DNA of 54,366 nucleotides from Acinetobacter sp. B51(2017) (GCF_003711395.1 NZ_PJRJ01000020.1:1-54366), one strand, 5' to 3'. Counted from the first letter of the stretch, positions 1 to 9,846 are shown. The notes: generated by a model not told the origin, from the letters alone. Translations and numbers: made by a program.

Positions 1-373
1 GCTGATTTTTACATACAGGTAGAGTTGTAGAGTCAACCCAAGCACACGTTGTTTGAGCATTGGAAGCTAAAGAAATATGTAATGCTTGAAGTGCGAGTTG
101 ATGTTGGTTGATCAAATAAACGATCCGCTGATAGGATGGTAATCCTTTAAAAAGCTTGGAGTAAAAGCGCTTTAGCATGCTATAAAAGGCTTTGAAATGA
201 TGAAGTTGAGAATTTTTATACCAAACTGCGATAAAGATAATTTCAGATAAGCATAGAACACCTGAGCGCTGTCTGACTTTAGGATTTTCTTGTTTTAGAT
301 ACTGCCAATAGACCGCTTCATTTTTTTTAAAAAAATCATCAATCGTGCAGAATAAAGTTGTAAACTCGAACAT
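1..373 (-). CDS. IS982-family transposase, N-terminal part (cut by window edge)
   Basis: Reading the minus strand from an ATG at 371-373 gives an open frame of 124 codons that runs off the left edge. It starts MFEFTTLFCTIDDFF and reaches WVDSTTLPVCKNQ at the edge. An early helical region (KVRQRSG, SEIIFIAVWY) followed by a W-V-D-S-T motif about 115 residues in is the layout of IS982-type DDE transposases, where this aspartate is the first catalytic residue. The rest of the DDE domain lies outside the window, so I cannot tell whether the element is intact. The family call comes from remembered motif layout, not a database search. Confidence 0.8.
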   Translation of the reverse strand, partial: MFEFTTLFCTIDDFFKKNEAVYWQYLKQENPKVRQRSGVLCLSEIIFIAVWYKNSQLHHFKAFYSMLKRFYSKLFKGLPSYQRIVYLINQHQLALQALHISLASNAQTTCAWVDSTTLPVCKNQ

Positions 374-463
374 AGGATGACTGGTTGAATGGTTTGTGTC
401 GTAACTCACTTATCAACTCAGTCATCTTTTTTTTCAACTGAATTTCTTATCCATGATTCGGGT
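374..463 (-). mobile_element. Probable terminal region of the IS982-type element
   Basis: The stretch between the transposase start and about 463 probably carries the transposase promoter and the terminal inverted repeat. Read on the minus strand the putative end begins ACCCGAATCATGGATAAG (446-463). The exact boundary is inferred, because the other end of the element and the target-site duplication are outside the window. Confidence 0.4.
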
Positions 464-972
464 TAAATAGTGTACTTTCATGTGCTGCTACCTCTGATGA
501 TTTTAAAAATAAACGTATGGATTTAAAACAAAATACAACTATCCATTCGGGCATCAGCAAGGCTGCTATGTTGTGCAGCACATAAGGAATGCGAGTTAAA
601 AACTTTCCAAGTGCTCAAAAGTGCTTTCATTGTTGTATGACTGTATTGTTGATCTATATTCAGCATAGAGCGCTTTTTTTAAGCTTACTGCGCGATTTTT
701 GCATAAGCACATCCATGAAAATGCTATAGCGAATTAAAAGATTGAATCCACAACATTTACTGATTTTGGCGATGTTTAGCATAAATCAAGCTATATCAAA
801 ATACACAGCTCAAGCCAGTAACAGTAAAATTAAAAATCTAAGCCACAGTCATTGAACTAGAGTGTCAAATGTAGCTGCTGTGGATGGATTTTTTCTGTGC
901 AAATGGGCGAAAAAGCACTAAAAACAAGGTATCATAGAGCGTTTTAAAAAATTAACCTTGGAGACGCCTTAA
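464..972. other. Gene-free stretch upstream of prmB
   Basis: About 500 A/T-rich bases with no open frame that I recognise on either strand. A short plus-strand frame ends at the TAA around 584 and gives no recognisable protein; it could be the remnant of a gene interrupted by the insertion sequence. A GCTGC...GCAGC inverted repeat lies near 560-582. The prmB promoter must lie in the right part; TATCAT at 930-935 is a possible -10 box, but no good -35 box is visible. Confidence 0.4.
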
Positions 973-1983
973 GTGGATCGACCGACAATTAGCCCTGAAC
1001 ATTTGCAGGAAGCCGCTGAAACACTGGTAACTATTCGTGATTGTATTCGCTTTGGTGTCACAGCATTACGTCAATACGATGCGCATTTAGGTCAAGGTAC
1101 AGAAGATTATTTTGCAGAAAGTTCTGCTTTGGTTTTACAAACCTTGTCTTTAGATTGGAATGCAGATGCTGAAATTCTAGATGCTAAACTTCTCCCAAGT
1201 GAAAAAGCTGAATTTTTAAGCCTGCTCGAACGTCGTATTAACGAACGCGTGCCAACTTCGTATCTACTTAATTTATCTTACTTCTTTGGTAAGCCATTTT
1301 ATGTCGACGAGCGTGTACTCATTCCGCGTTCACCAATTGCAGAGCTGATTGAAAACCGTTTTGCACCGTATTGCTTAGGTGAAAATGGTCAAATGGGTCA
1401 AGCGGTTAACAACTTACCAGAAAACCCAAATCCAAAAACGCCGCAGCGTATTTTAGATATGTGTACAGGTTCAGGCTGTATCGCAATTGCTTTAGCTTAT
1501 GCCTTCCCTGATGCTGATGTCGATGCAACTGACATTTCTAAAGATGCTTTAGAAGTGGCATCGATTAATGCAGAACACCATAACAAACAATATCAAGTGG
1601 CTTTAATGGAGTCTGATTTGTTTGCCAAGATTCCTGCCGAAAATCAATATGATTTAATCGTATCGAATCCACCATATGTGGATGCTGAAGATATGGCAGA
1701 TCTACCAGATGAATTCCATCATGAACCAGAACTTGCCCTTGCAGCAGGTCAAGACGGTTTAGATTTAGTACGTAAAATGTTAGCACAAGCAGCAGATTAC
1801 TTAACTGAAGATGGCTTAATTGTGATTGAAGTGGGCAACTCAGAATGGGCAATGCGCCAAAACTTCAATACAGTTGATTTCTACTGGTTGCAATTCCAAA
1901 AAGGCGGCACAGGTATCTTTGCACTCACAGCAGCGCAATGCCGTCAATTCCGTGATTTATTTATTCAATCTGTTCAAGCATAA
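973..1983 (+). CDS. prmB: Ribosomal protein uL3 N5-glutamine methyltransferase
   Basis: S-adenosylmethionine-dependent methyltransferase that modifies a glutamine of ribosomal protein L3 (known for the PrmB family). The 336-residue protein has a helical N-terminal domain, the SAM-binding motif [13 protein letters not shown] at about 160-172, and the glutamine-binding NPPY at 232-235 inside [11 protein letters not shown]. The extended [10 protein letters not shown] form is typical of PrmB and argues against the release-factor methyltransferase PrmC. The start is GTG at 973, preceded by GGAGA about 8 bases upstream. aroC follows after 14 bases, so the two are probably co-transcribed, an arrangement seen in other gammaproteobacteria. 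Confidence 0.93.
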   Translation: MDRPTISPEHLQEAAETLVTIRDCIRFGVTALRQYDAHLGQGTEDYFAESSALVLQTLSLDWNADAEILDAKLLPSEKAEFLSLLERRINERVPTSYLLNLSYFFGKPFYVDERVLIPRSPIAELIENRFAPYCLGENGQMGQAVNNLPENPNPKTPQRILDMCTGSGCIAIALAYAFPDADVDATDISKDALEVASINAEHHNKQYQVALMESDLFAKIPAENQYDLIVSNPPYVDAEDMADLPDEFHHEPELALAAGQDGLDLVRKMLAQAADYLTEDGLIVIEVGNSEWAMRQNFNTVDFYWLQFQKGGTGIFALTAAQCRQFRDLFIQSVQA

Positions 1984-1997
1984 AGGAGTCGTTGAAC

Positions 1998-3083
1998 ATG
2001 GCAGGTAATAGTATAGGGCAACTGTTCCGTGTAACGACTTGCGGTGAATCTCATGGCGTTGGCCTCATGGCAATTGTCGATGGGGTACCACCAGGTATTG
2101 AATTGTCGGCTGCTGATTTGCAACTTGATTTAGACCGTCGTAAGCCGGGCACATCAAAATTTGCCACTCAGCGTAAAGAGCCTGATGAAGTTGAAATTAT
2201 TTCTGGGGTTTTTGAGGGTAAAACTACAGGAACGTCGATTGGTTTATTGATCCGTAATACCGATCAAAAATCTAAAGACTATGGCAATATTGCACAAACC
2301 TTCCGTCCAAATCACGCAGATTATACTTATACCCATAAATATGGTTTCCGTGATTATCGCGGTGGTGGTCGCTCAAGCGCGCGTGAAACTGCGATGCGTG
2401 TGGCAGCCGGTGCTATTGCCAAAAAATATTTAAGCGAAAAGTTTGGTATTTTAATTCGTGGGCATGTCACGCAAATTGGTACGGAAAAAACCACGCAACT
2501 CGATTGGAACGAAGTCCCGAATAACCCATTTTTCTGTGGTGATGTCGATGCTGTACCGCGTTTTGAAGCCTTAGTCACGTCTTTACGTGAGCAAGGTACT
2601 AGCTGTGGTGCAAAACTCGAAATTATTGCAGAAAATGTACCTGTCGGTTGGGGCGAGCCAGTCTTTGATCGTTTAGATGCAGATATCGCACATGCCATGA
2701 TGTCAATTAACGCAGTAAAAGGCGTTGAAATTGGCGATGGTTTTGCTGTCGCAGAGCAATTTGGTCATGAAACCCGTGATGAACTCACCACAGATGGTTT
2801 CTTAGCCAATCATGCTGGCGGTATTTTAGGGGGTATTTCGAGCGGTCAAGACATTCGTGTTGCCATCGCTTTAAAACCAACGGCTTCCATTACCACACCA
2901 GGTAAAACCATTACCATTGATCGTGAAGATACCGATGTCCTGACTAAAGGTCGTCATGATCCATGTGTCGGTGTGCGTGCAACGCCAATTGCAGAAGCGA
3001 TGCTCGCGATTGTATTAATGGATCATTTTATGCGTCACCGTGCACAAAATGCTGATGTGGTACAACCGTTTGCACCGATCTAA
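1998..3083 (+). CDS. aroC: Chorismate synthase
   Basis: Last step of the shikimate pathway: converts 5-enolpyruvylshikimate-3-phosphate to chorismate with reduced FMN. The 361-residue protein shows the family signatures GESHG (16-20), [18 protein letters not shown] and [17 protein letters not shown] near the C-terminus, and its length is normal. I start it at ATG 1998 ([14 protein letters not shown]), which has AAGGAG at 1983-1988 with good spacing, rather than at the upstream in-frame TTG at 1992. It follows prmB by 14 bases and ends before a strong bidirectional terminator. Confidence 0.97.
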   Translation: MAGNSIGQLFRVTTCGESHGVGLMAIVDGVPPGIELSAADLQLDLDRRKPGTSKFATQRKEPDEVEIISGVFEGKTTGTSIGLLIRNTDQKSKDYGNIAQTFRPNHADYTYTHKYGFRDYRGGGRSSARETAMRVAAGAIAKKYLSEKFGILIRGHVTQIGTEKTTQLDWNEVPNNPFFCGDVDAVPRFEALVTSLREQGTSCGAKLEIIAENVPVGWGEPVFDRLDADIAHAMMSINAVKGVEIGDGFAVAEQFGHETRDELTTDGFLANHAGGILGGISSGQDIRVAIALKPTASITTPGKTITIDREDTDVLTKGRHDPCVGVRATPIAEAMLAIVLMDHFMRHRAQNADVVQPFAPI

Positions 3084-3091
3084 GCATCAAT

Positions 3092-3124
3092 AAAAAATCC
3101 AGACCAAAGGTCTGGATTTTTTTT
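3092..3124. terminator. Bidirectional terminator after aroC
   Basis: AAAATCCAGACC (3094-3105) pairs with GGTCTGGATTTT (3109-3120) around an AAA loop, and T-runs follow on both strands. It serves aroC and the convergent gene ending at 3127. Confidence 0.9.
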
Positions 3125-3126
3125 CT

Positions 3127-3408
3127 TTAAGCGTTGCCACGCAATTGTTGCATTTGGCTTAAAATAACCGCTTTGTTTTCAATAATTTTATTCACGACTA
3201 AATCAGCTGGCAATAATGCTGCGATATTGGCAGGTAAGAGCTGATAAATTTGCGTTACAGTTTTGGCGAGTTCTTCATCTTGCGTAATTTTTTCTTCCGC
3301 GACATTCAGAAGTTGCTGCACCACTAGGCCTTGTACTTGCTGACCATGTTGTTTCCACAATTCGTTGACGCCCATTTCGGTAACGCTTTTGAATAATTGA
3401 CCTAACAT
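3127..3408 (-). CDS. Conserved small protein of unknown function
   Basis: Acidic to neutral, helix-rich 93-residue protein starting MLGQLFKSVTEMGVNELWKQ, with no signal peptide, membrane segment or cysteine. The frame has normal codon use for the window, an AGGACTAA ribosome-binding region just upstream and a terminator just downstream, so it is probably a real gene. I do not recognise a named domain. It stands alone, separated by 93 bases from the upstream minus-strand gene at 3502-4125. Confidence 0.7.
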   Translation of the reverse strand: MLGQLFKSVTEMGVNELWKQHGQQVQGLVVQQLLNVAEEKITQDEELAKTVTQIYQLLPANIAALLPADLVVNKIIENKAVILSQMQQLRGNA

Positions 3409-3501
3409 TGTTTAGTCCTTGTTCTAAAAGCAGCAGTCTAATCAAATTAGGTGTGAAAAAATGGCAACGATGAATAAATGTCTAAAATACAAGCAAATAA
3501 A

Positions 3502-4125
3502 TTAAGATTTGTGTGCGTGCTGAGTAGAATTCAGTAAAGGTTGAGAACGGACTATTTTTTTCGCCACATAATGACCGCGTTTCATACGAATTAAAATCAC
3601 TTGGCTTTCTGCTTCTAATTCACCAAATTCAGGTTCGACATCCACAATATGTAAACGTCCAAATTCATCACGAATACGCGCTTCGGCAGGAAAGCTAGGA
3701 CGGGCTTTATCAACTAAGGTGGCTAGTCGCCCCAATAAATCAGGTTCAATATGTTGTTGTTTAGGAGGTAATACTTGATCTAGACAATGGATCATAAAGG
3801 CAGTAAAAAAGATGGCTAAAATCAGTGCTGGAAAAAACACATAATAAAATGGCGCAAACTGATTTTGTTGGGCGTAAATAGCAAATTGTAATACATAGCC
3901 CACACAACTAAAGTTCATTAATAAGAATACCACAATCAGTAATTTCGAGAACTTGACGTTGAGTAGATCAGCATGACGCAATTTAGGTGGAATACAGTGT
4001 TTTAGCCATAAACTCGGTGGGGATTTTAAGTAAAAGCCCACTGTTTCCAGCACGCTTAAGCTGAGCAACAATAACAGACTTAAATGAAAGGGCATTAACT
4101 GCCAATGTTGTAACAGCTCAAGCAT
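3502..4125 (-). CDS. YqiJ-like inner-membrane protein with C-terminal OB-fold
   Basis: The 207-residue protein has hydrophobic segments at about 12-32, 63-84 and 92-116, then a soluble C-terminal domain of about 70 residues containing ARIRDEFGRLHIVDVEPEFG and ending in a basic tail. This layout and length fit the YqiJ family, whose soluble part resembles the NfeD OB-fold; in other bacteria these proteins often sit beside a flotillin. No flotillin gene is present here. The stop of the gene lies 15 bases downstream of the Rieske gene's end on the same strand, so it is probably the last gene of a kinase-Rieske-YqiJ unit. The family call is from motif layout only. Confidence 0.55.
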   Translation of the reverse strand: MLELLQHWQLMPFHLSLLLLLSLSVLETVGFYLKSPPSLWLKHCIPPKLRHADLLNVKFSKLLIVVFLLMNFSCVGYVLQFAIYAQQNQFAPFYYVFFPALILAIFFTAFMIHCLDQVLPPKQQHIEPDLLGRLATLVDKARPSFPAEARIRDEFGRLHIVDVEPEFGELEAESQVILIRMKRGHYVAKKIVRSQPLLNSTQHAHKS

Positions 4126-4140
4126 GTTGGCATATCCTAA

Positions 4141-4467
4141 TTAAGCATCGGCTAAGTAAATGCCACCATCGGAATGGACACTAATGGCGACTTTTTCTAA
4201 GGCTTGACCTTGGCAAGGACCCGAAACACATTCACCGCTTTCGACTAAAAATAATGCGCCGTGGGTAGAACATTCAATATATTCTTGCTCACGGTCTAAA
4301 AATTGGTTCTCTAAAAACTCAAGTTCCACTTGTAAGTGTGGACAGAGGTTTTGGTAGGCAAAAAAACTGCCATCACGTTGGGTGATAAAAATTTTATCGC
4401 CATTGTCTAAATCGAAGCCACGCGCCTCACGTTCTGGCACGTCTTCAGTCATGCAAATTTTTTGCAT
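4141..4467 (-). CDS. Rieske [2Fe-2S] domain protein
   Basis: A 108-residue soluble protein consisting of a single Rieske domain. The cluster ligands are visible as C42-P-H44 and C66-S-T-H69-G. The 21 residues between the two motifs are more than the 15-17 usual for the family, with an acidic insertion (ELEFLENQFLDREQEYIE). Stand-alone domains of this kind act as ferredoxin-like electron carriers; the partner here is unknown. The start codon overlaps the stop of the upstream PfkB-type kinase by one base (TAATG), which implies translational coupling. Confidence 0.85.
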   Translation of the reverse strand: MQKICMTEDVPEREARGFDLDNGDKIFITQRDGSFFAYQNLCPHLQVELEFLENQFLDREQEYIECSTHGALFLVESGECVSGPCQGQALEKVAISVHSDGGIYLADA

Positions 4468-5471
4468 TATGCAGGGTCCTTTTGCAATGTAGTCAGCAGT
4501 TTTGCGTAGTCGTTTAAGTCTAAACGTGGGCCAAATTGTGACACCACTTGACTTGAAATTAAAATAGCCAATTCGGCAGCAGTTTGTAAACCTAAATCTG
4601 CGTTTAAGCCATAAAGAAAAGCACCTGCAAAAGCATCACCTGCGCCATTGGCATCAAGCGCAGTGACTTTGCGACCTGCGACATTAAATTGCGTGTCTTG
4701 CGTGGCAATTAAAGCCCCTTTTTCGCTTAATGTAATCACAACGTACTGACTTTTTTGACGTAAAACAGCAAGTGCAGCATCTACCGTATTGGTATGGGTG
4801 TACATCAATGCTTCTTGTTCATTGCAGAATAGTAAATCTACGCCATCATTAATTAATTCATCTAAGCCCTGACGTGCATATTGCACCATCGCAGGGTCAG
4901 ATAAAGTTAAGGCAATTTTAACGCCATGGTTTTTCGCGATTTGACGGGCTTGTTTTACTGCTTGACGTGCCGTGTCACTAGTAGAGAGATAACCTTCGAT
5001 ATATAACCATTTGGCAGTTTCAAGCGCGCTAAAATCAATTTGCGCTGCTGATAACTCTGCGGTAATGCCTAAATAGGTATGCATGGTGCGTTCAGAGTCA
5101 GGGCTGACTAACACCATACAGCTGCCCGTCACACCATCGCTGACCGATTTTGGCGTAGTTTGAATACCAGCGTCGCTTAAACCGGCTAAATAAATTGCGC
5201 CTAAGTCGTCATTGCCAACACGGCAGGCATAAAAGGCAGAACCACCAAGGGCTGCAAAAGCGACTGTGGTATTAGCAGCAGAACCACCCGCGGCCTGACC
5301 TTTATACGTTTGTGTGGCGTGTAAATTGGTAGATAACGCGGCTTGAGTTGCGCCATCGGTCAGTTGCATGGTGCCTTTTTGCAAGTTTTGTTCAAGTAAA
5401 AATGCATCAGAAACTTTAAATTCTTGGTCAATTAACGCATTACCAATTGCAAAAAGATCAACAGTTGCCAT
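4467..5471 (-). CDS. PfkB-family carbohydrate/nucleoside kinase
   Basis: A 334-residue ribokinase-fold kinase. The N-terminal family motif AAGGSAANTTVAFAALGG lies around 60-78 and the C-terminal catalytic motif GAGDAF has its base aspartate at 279. The start MATVDLFAIGNALID and the general layout resemble adenosine-kinase-like members, but the substrate cannot be settled from sequence reading. It is the first gene of a minus-strand unit with the Rieske protein (one-base overlap) and probably the YqiJ-like protein. The divergent preP gene starts 236 bases away. Confidence 0.85.
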   Translation of the reverse strand: MATVDLFAIGNALIDQEFKVSDAFLLEQNLQKGTMQLTDGATQAALSTNLHATQTYKGQAAGGSAANTTVAFAALGGSAFYACRVGNDDLGAIYLAGLSDAGIQTTPKSVSDGVTGSCMVLVSPDSERTMHTYLGITAELSAAQIDFSALETAKWLYIEGYLSTSDTARQAVKQARQIAKNHGVKIALTLSDPAMVQYARQGLDELINDGVDLLFCNEQEALMYTHTNTVDAALAVLRQKSQYVVITLSEKGALIATQDTQFNVAGRKVTALDANGAGDAFAGAFLYGLNADLGLQTAAELAILISSQVVSQFGPRLDLNDYAKLLTTLQKDPA

Positions 5472-5642
5472 GTCTTTTCATTCACATTAAATAAGAAAAA
5501 TCAGATTTTACATGATTGTTCAACTTGGATACAGTTTGCTGAATAAAATTCAGGGTTTAACGAATTCGCCAAAAATTACAAGTTGCGAACAAAATTCAGC
5601 CACATTCACTTTAATGTTGAGTGAATTACTCAGCTTTTAGCA

Positions 5643-5672
5643 TGAATTTTTAGCACAACTGTCGCTATAATG
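5643..5672 (+). promoter_or_regulatory. Possible sigma70 promoter of preP
   Basis: A perfect TATAAT lies at 5666-5671, 35 bases before the preP start. The matching -35 region (TGAATT at 5643-5648, 17-base spacing) is weak. Prediction by eye only. Confidence 0.35.
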
Positions 5673-5706
5673 AGAACAGTTTTTTTAATTTTTATTTGGA
5701 GATCAC

Positions 5707-8646
5707 ATGACTGTAGATGTCACTGAAACTCAAACCACCACCGTACATCCTGCGTTTCAGTTGGTACGTCAACACCATGTCGAAGCCTTAGATATTTTTG
5801 TCTCTGAATACCAACATATCGTCACAGGCGCGGTACATTATCATTTGGCAACCGATCATGATGAAAATGTATTTTTGGTGGCATTTCGTACCCAACCGAT
5901 GGATTCAAAAGGCGAGGCGCATATTTTAGAACACACAGCCCTGTGTGGTTCGGAAAAATTCCCAGTACGCGATCCATTCTTTTTAATGATTCGTCGTTCT
6001 CTGAATACTTTTATGAACGCCTTTACCGCTGCAGACTGGACGGCGTATCCATTTGCGACGCAAAACAAAAAAGATTTCCAAAATTTACTTGAAGTATATT
6101 TAGATGCCGCTTTTGCTGCCAACTTAAATCCACTTGATTTTGCCCAAGAAGGGATTCGTATTGAGCTTGAAAATGGTGAGCCAGTCTATAAAGGCGTGGT
6201 CTTTAATGAAATGAAAGGTGCTATGAGTGCACCATCAGATCAGCTCTATCACCAATTGGCACAGCATTTATTCCCAAAAACCACCTACCATTACAATTCA
6301 GGTGGTGATCCTAAAGATATTCCAGATTTAACTTACGACGAATTACTCGGTTTCTATAAATCACATTACCATCCAAGTAATGCGGTGTTTATGACCTTTG
6401 GTAATCAATCGGCGTATGATTTACAAGAGCAATTTGAAACTTTAGCCTTGGCTAAATTTGGCAAAGGCGAAACCCTCTATTCAACGCCTGAAACACGCCT
6501 CGCAGCACCGATCGAAGTGACAGAAACCTATGCGTTAGATGCAGATGATCTGCAGGATAAAACCTATCATGTAATGTCATGGTTATTGCCACAAGCCAGC
6601 GACATTAAATTGCGTTTAGGTATGCGTTTAGTTGAAGGGATTTTATTAGAAGATTCAGCATCGCCACTGCGTCATTATTTAGAAACCTGTGGTTATGCAC
6701 AATCGACGGGTCCGTTAATGGGTGTAGACGATTCTAACTTTGAAATGACCTTCTACTGTGGTATTCAAGGCTCGAATCCTGAACACGCTCAAGCGTTTAA
6801 AGATGGCGTCTTTAATGTATTAACGCAGGTTGTGGCACAGCCAGTCAATCAAGATTTAGTCGATGCGATTTTACATCAAATTGAATTGCATCAACGTGAA
6901 ATCAATGGCGATGGTATGCCATACGGTTTAAGCCTGATTTTAAATGGTTTAAGCAGCGTGATTCACCACAATGACCCTGTGGGCGTGTGGGATGTGGATA
7001 GCGCAATTCGTGCGGTCAAAGAAGAGCTGAAAGACCCAATGTGGTTGCCTCAATTAATTCAAACCCATTTAATTGACAACCCACATCGCGTACAAATGAC
7101 TTTAGTACCAGATGCCAATAAATCCAAAGCCGAAAATGATGCCGAAAAAGCGCGTTTAGCTGCGATTGGTGCTAGCTTAACTGAAGAGCAAAAAGCGGAA
7201 ATTATTGCGCAAACTGAAGCATTAAAAGTCCGTCAAGATACGCCGGATGATTTAAACCTGTTGCCTAAAGTGGGTCTAGAAGATATTCCTGCCGATTTAC
7301 ACATTGTGCAAGGTCAATTGCGTGAAATTATTAGCAATGGTTTAGATACACCGCTTAATCTCTATCATGCTGGTACCAATGGGATTTACTACCAACAAGT
7401 GTTGGTGCAAATTCCAGACGCCGTGGTGCAATCGCCATACTTCAACCTGTTGTCTATTTTAATGGGCGAAGTAGGTGCTGGTGAATATGATTATCTAGAG
7501 CTACAACAGCTGCAAACTGCGGTGAGTGGTGGCTTAGGTATGGGGGCTTCATTGCGTTCTAAAGTGGATGATGCCGGTAAAATCAGCGCATGGTTAACGC
7601 TCACCACTAAATCGTTGGTGAATAACTTAAGCGCCATCAATTTACTTAAAATGGCCTTTGAACAACTACGTTTTGATGAAAAAGATCGTATTGTTGAGCT
7701 GTTACAACAACGTAAAACCCGCTGGCAAGCGCGCGTGTCTGATGCCGGCCATAGTTATGCCATGCAAATTGCGGCACGTCAGCATAGTGCTTTAGCCAAC
7801 CGTGATTATCAAAATACCGGTTTAGGTGCGCTCAATTGGCTGGGTCAACTGGTGGCAAGCTTAAATGACGAAGCAAGCTACAATGCTTTAATTAATGAAT
7901 TAAAAGCCATTCACCGGACTTTATTGCAAGCACCAAAACAATTCTTATTGGTGTGTGAAGAGCAACAGTCTGAGCGTTTGGTTGAAGAAGTACAAAATGT
8001 TTGGGATAAAGTGGCAATTGATCGTAGCCCAATTGCGCTACAACAACTTAAAACCACACAAGATGATGGTAGTGATCAAGCATGGCTGATTCAAGCAAAT
8101 GTACAGTTCTGTGCAGCCGCGTATCCTGCGGTACCTGTATCGCACCCTGATGCGGCACCCCTGATGGTATTGGCGGCATATTTACGTAATGGTTTCTTAC
8201 ATAGTGCCATTCGTGAAAAAGGCGGTGCATACGGCGGTGGAGCAAGCTACGATGGCAATGCATGTTCGTTCCGTTTCTATAGCTACCGTGACCCACGTTT
8301 AGCAGAAACCTTTAACGACTTTAATGCAGCGATTGCATGGATCCTAAATGCCGAGCAGCAGCCGCATCAATTGGAAGAGGCGATTTTAGGTTTAATTGCT
8401 GGTATGGACAAACCAGGTTCGCCTGCAGGTGAAGCAATTACCGCATGTTATGCATTGTTGCATGGTCGTCATCCATCGTTCCGTCAAACTTTACGTGAAC
8501 GTTTAATTCATGTGAAATTAGATGACTTAAAGCGTGTAGCACAGCAGTATTTAGCTATACAAACTCCAAGTCGTGCAGTGGTAGCGCCTGTGGCAAAACG
8601 TGAATTGCTGACAGAGCTTGGTTTTAACATTTATCAAGTCAATTAA
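5707..8646 (+). CDS. M16C zinc metallopeptidase, PreP-like
   Basis: A 979-residue insulinase-family peptidase. The inverted zinc motif H72-I-L-E75-H76 sits in AHILEHTALCGS, and the second zinc ligand is probably the glutamate of VVFNEMKGAM around 170. Length and the following motifs (RDPFFLMIRRSLNTFMNAFT; GGAYGGGASYD near 840) fit the presequence-protease (PreP/Cym1) branch, single-chain enzymes that degrade short unstructured peptides. There is no signal peptide, so it probably acts in the cytoplasm. The start has TGGAGAT upstream. pldA follows 20 bases downstream without a terminator, so the two are probably co-transcribed. Confidence 0.88.
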   Translation: MTVDVTETQTTTVHPAFQLVRQHHVEALDIFVSEYQHIVTGAVHYHLATDHDENVFLVAFRTQPMDSKGEAHILEHTALCGSEKFPVRDPFFLMIRRSLNTFMNAFTAADWTAYPFATQNKKDFQNLLEVYLDAAFAANLNPLDFAQEGIRIELENGEPVYKGVVFNEMKGAMSAPSDQLYHQLAQHLFPKTTYHYNSGGDPKDIPDLTYDELLGFYKSHYHPSNAVFMTFGNQSAYDLQEQFETLALAKFGKGETLYSTPETRLAAPIEVTETYALDADDLQDKTYHVMSWLLPQASDIKLRLGMRLVEGILLEDSASPLRHYLETCGYAQSTGPLMGVDDSNFEMTFYCGIQGSNPEHAQAFKDGVFNVLTQVVAQPVNQDLVDAILHQIELHQREINGDGMPYGLSLILNGLSSVIHHNDPVGVWDVDSAIRAVKEELKDPMWLPQLIQTHLIDNPHRVQMTLVPDANKSKAENDAEKARLAAIGASLTEEQKAEIIAQTEALKVRQDTPDDLNLLPKVGLEDIPADLHIVQGQLREIISNGLDTPLNLYHAGTNGIYYQQVLVQIPDAVVQSPYFNLLSILMGEVGAGEYDYLELQQLQTAVSGGLGMGASLRSKVDDAGKISAWLTLTTKSLVNNLSAINLLKMAFEQLRFDEKDRIVELLQQRKTRWQARVSDAGHSYAMQIAARQHSALANRDYQNTGLGALNWLGQLVASLNDEASYNALINELKAIHRTLLQAPKQFLLVCEEQQSERLVEEVQNVWDKVAIDRSPIALQQLKTTQDDGSDQAWLIQANVQFCAAAYPAVPVSHPDAAPLMVLAAYLRNGFLHSAIREKGGAYGGGASYDGNACSFRFYSYRDPRLAETFNDFNAAIAWILNAEQQPHQLEEAILGLIAGMDKPGSPAGEAITACYALLHGRHPSFRQTLRERLIHVKLDDLKRVAQQYLAIQTPSRAVVAPVAKRELLTELGFNIYQVN

Positions 8647-8666
8647 AACAATAAAAGGGGAAGATT

Positions 8667-9812
8667 ATGGCGCTCAAATTTTTTGAGCGCAGTCCACTTT
8701 GGCTTGGCATTTCGATGCTAGGCTTCTGGACTGCAACACACACCCAAGCCGCGGAACAGACGATTGCCACGGTTCAGCCTGCCAGTGCCGCAGCTTGTGC
8801 GGCACTCAGCTCTAATTCAGAGCGTTTAAACTGTTATGATCTGTTGTTTAAACCCGCAGCCCCAAGCGAAAGTTTGGTCTCAGAGCGTGAAGCGGCCAAG
8901 GCATTGGCAGCAGCACCTGTCACTTTAACTGAAAAAGTACGTGATAAAGCTGAAGAAGTGGTGCCAGTGAAAGCAGCAGACATTAACCCAGCCACGTCTT
9001 TATTAGACCAACGTTGGGAGCTGTCGCCTAACAGTAAACTGGGTACTTGGAATTTACGTGAATACCAACCGGTCTATTTATTGCCAGTGTTTAGTACCAC
9101 CGATAAAAATGAGCGTCCAACCAGTCCAAATCCGGACAATACAGTAAAGGTGGGGGATGAGCAAAATTTAAAATCAACCGAAGCAAAATTCCAATTGTCT
9201 TTCAAAACCAAGGCAATGGAGAACTTAATTGGCGATAACGGTGATTTATGGTTGGGCTATACCCAGTCGTCACGTTGGCAAGTCTATAACGAAGATGAAT
9301 CGCGTCCGTTTCGTGAAACCAATTACGAACCAGAAGCAAGCTTAATTTTCCGTACCAATTACGAGATTTTTGGTTTAAGTGGTCGCTTATTGGGTTTGAC
9401 CTTTAATCATCAATCCAATGGTCGTTCTGATCCATTATCACGCAGTTGGAATCGTGTGATCATGAATATTGGTTTTGAACGTGATAATTTTGCTTTAATG
9501 CTGCGTCCGTGGTATCGCATTAGTGAAGATAGTTCAGATGACAACAATGCGGACATTGACGACTATGTAGGCCGTGGTGATTTAACAGCATTCTACCGTT
9601 GGAATGAGCATGATTTCTCTTTAATGCTACGGCATAGCTTACAAGGCGGTAGTGATTCACATGGTGCCATGCAATTTGATTGGGCGTTCCCGATCAGTGG
9701 CAAATTACGTGGACATTTCCAACTGTTTGATGGCTATGGTGAAAGCTTAATTGATTATAACCACCGTGCCACTTATGCTGGTTTAGGTGTGTCTTTACTC
9801 AATTGGTTCTAA
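8667..9812 (+). CDS. pldA: Outer-membrane phospholipase A (OMPLA)
   Basis: Outer-membrane beta-barrel enzyme that hydrolyses phospholipids that have flipped to the outer leaflet. The catalytic block NHQSNGRSDPLSRSWNR carries the expected triad H248, S250 and N262, with the calcium-ligand serine at 258; the spacings match E. coli OMPLA H142/S144/S152/N156. Residues 1-28 form a signal peptide ending THTQAA. Residues about 40-150 are an alanine- and charge-rich extension ahead of the barrel, which makes the protein (381 residues) longer than the enterobacterial enzyme. The C-terminus ends in phenylalanine, as usual for barrels. GGGGAAG precedes the ATG. Confidence 0.93.
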   Translation: MALKFFERSPLWLGISMLGFWTATHTQAAEQTIATVQPASAAACAALSSNSERLNCYDLLFKPAAPSESLVSEREAAKALAAAPVTLTEKVRDKAEEVVPVKAADINPATSLLDQRWELSPNSKLGTWNLREYQPVYLLPVFSTTDKNERPTSPNPDNTVKVGDEQNLKSTEAKFQLSFKTKAMENLIGDNGDLWLGYTQSSRWQVYNEDESRPFRETNYEPEASLIFRTNYEIFGLSGRLLGLTFNHQSNGRSDPLSRSWNRVIMNIGFERDNFALMLRPWYRISEDSSDDNNADIDDYVGRGDLTAFYRWNEHDFSLMLRHSLQGGSDSHGAMQFDWAFPISGKLRGHFQLFDGYGESLIDYNHRATYAGLGVSLLNWF

Positions 9813-9816
9813 ATTT

Positions 9817-9846
9817 AAACAAGCCGCGCATGCGCGGCTTATTATT
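9817..9846. terminator. Bidirectional terminator between pldA and ktrB
   Basis: Perfect palindrome AAGCCGCGCATGCGCGGCTT at 9821-9840 between the convergent pldA and ktrB genes. The tracts on either side are T/A-rich but not pure T. Confidence 0.75.

Noticed and set aside
1565..1852. Minus-strand open frame inside prmB
   Set aside because: It lies wholly within prmB on the other strand and encodes no recognisable protein. The same applies to similar frames inside preP, clpA, iscS, ppiD, the porin and ftsY.
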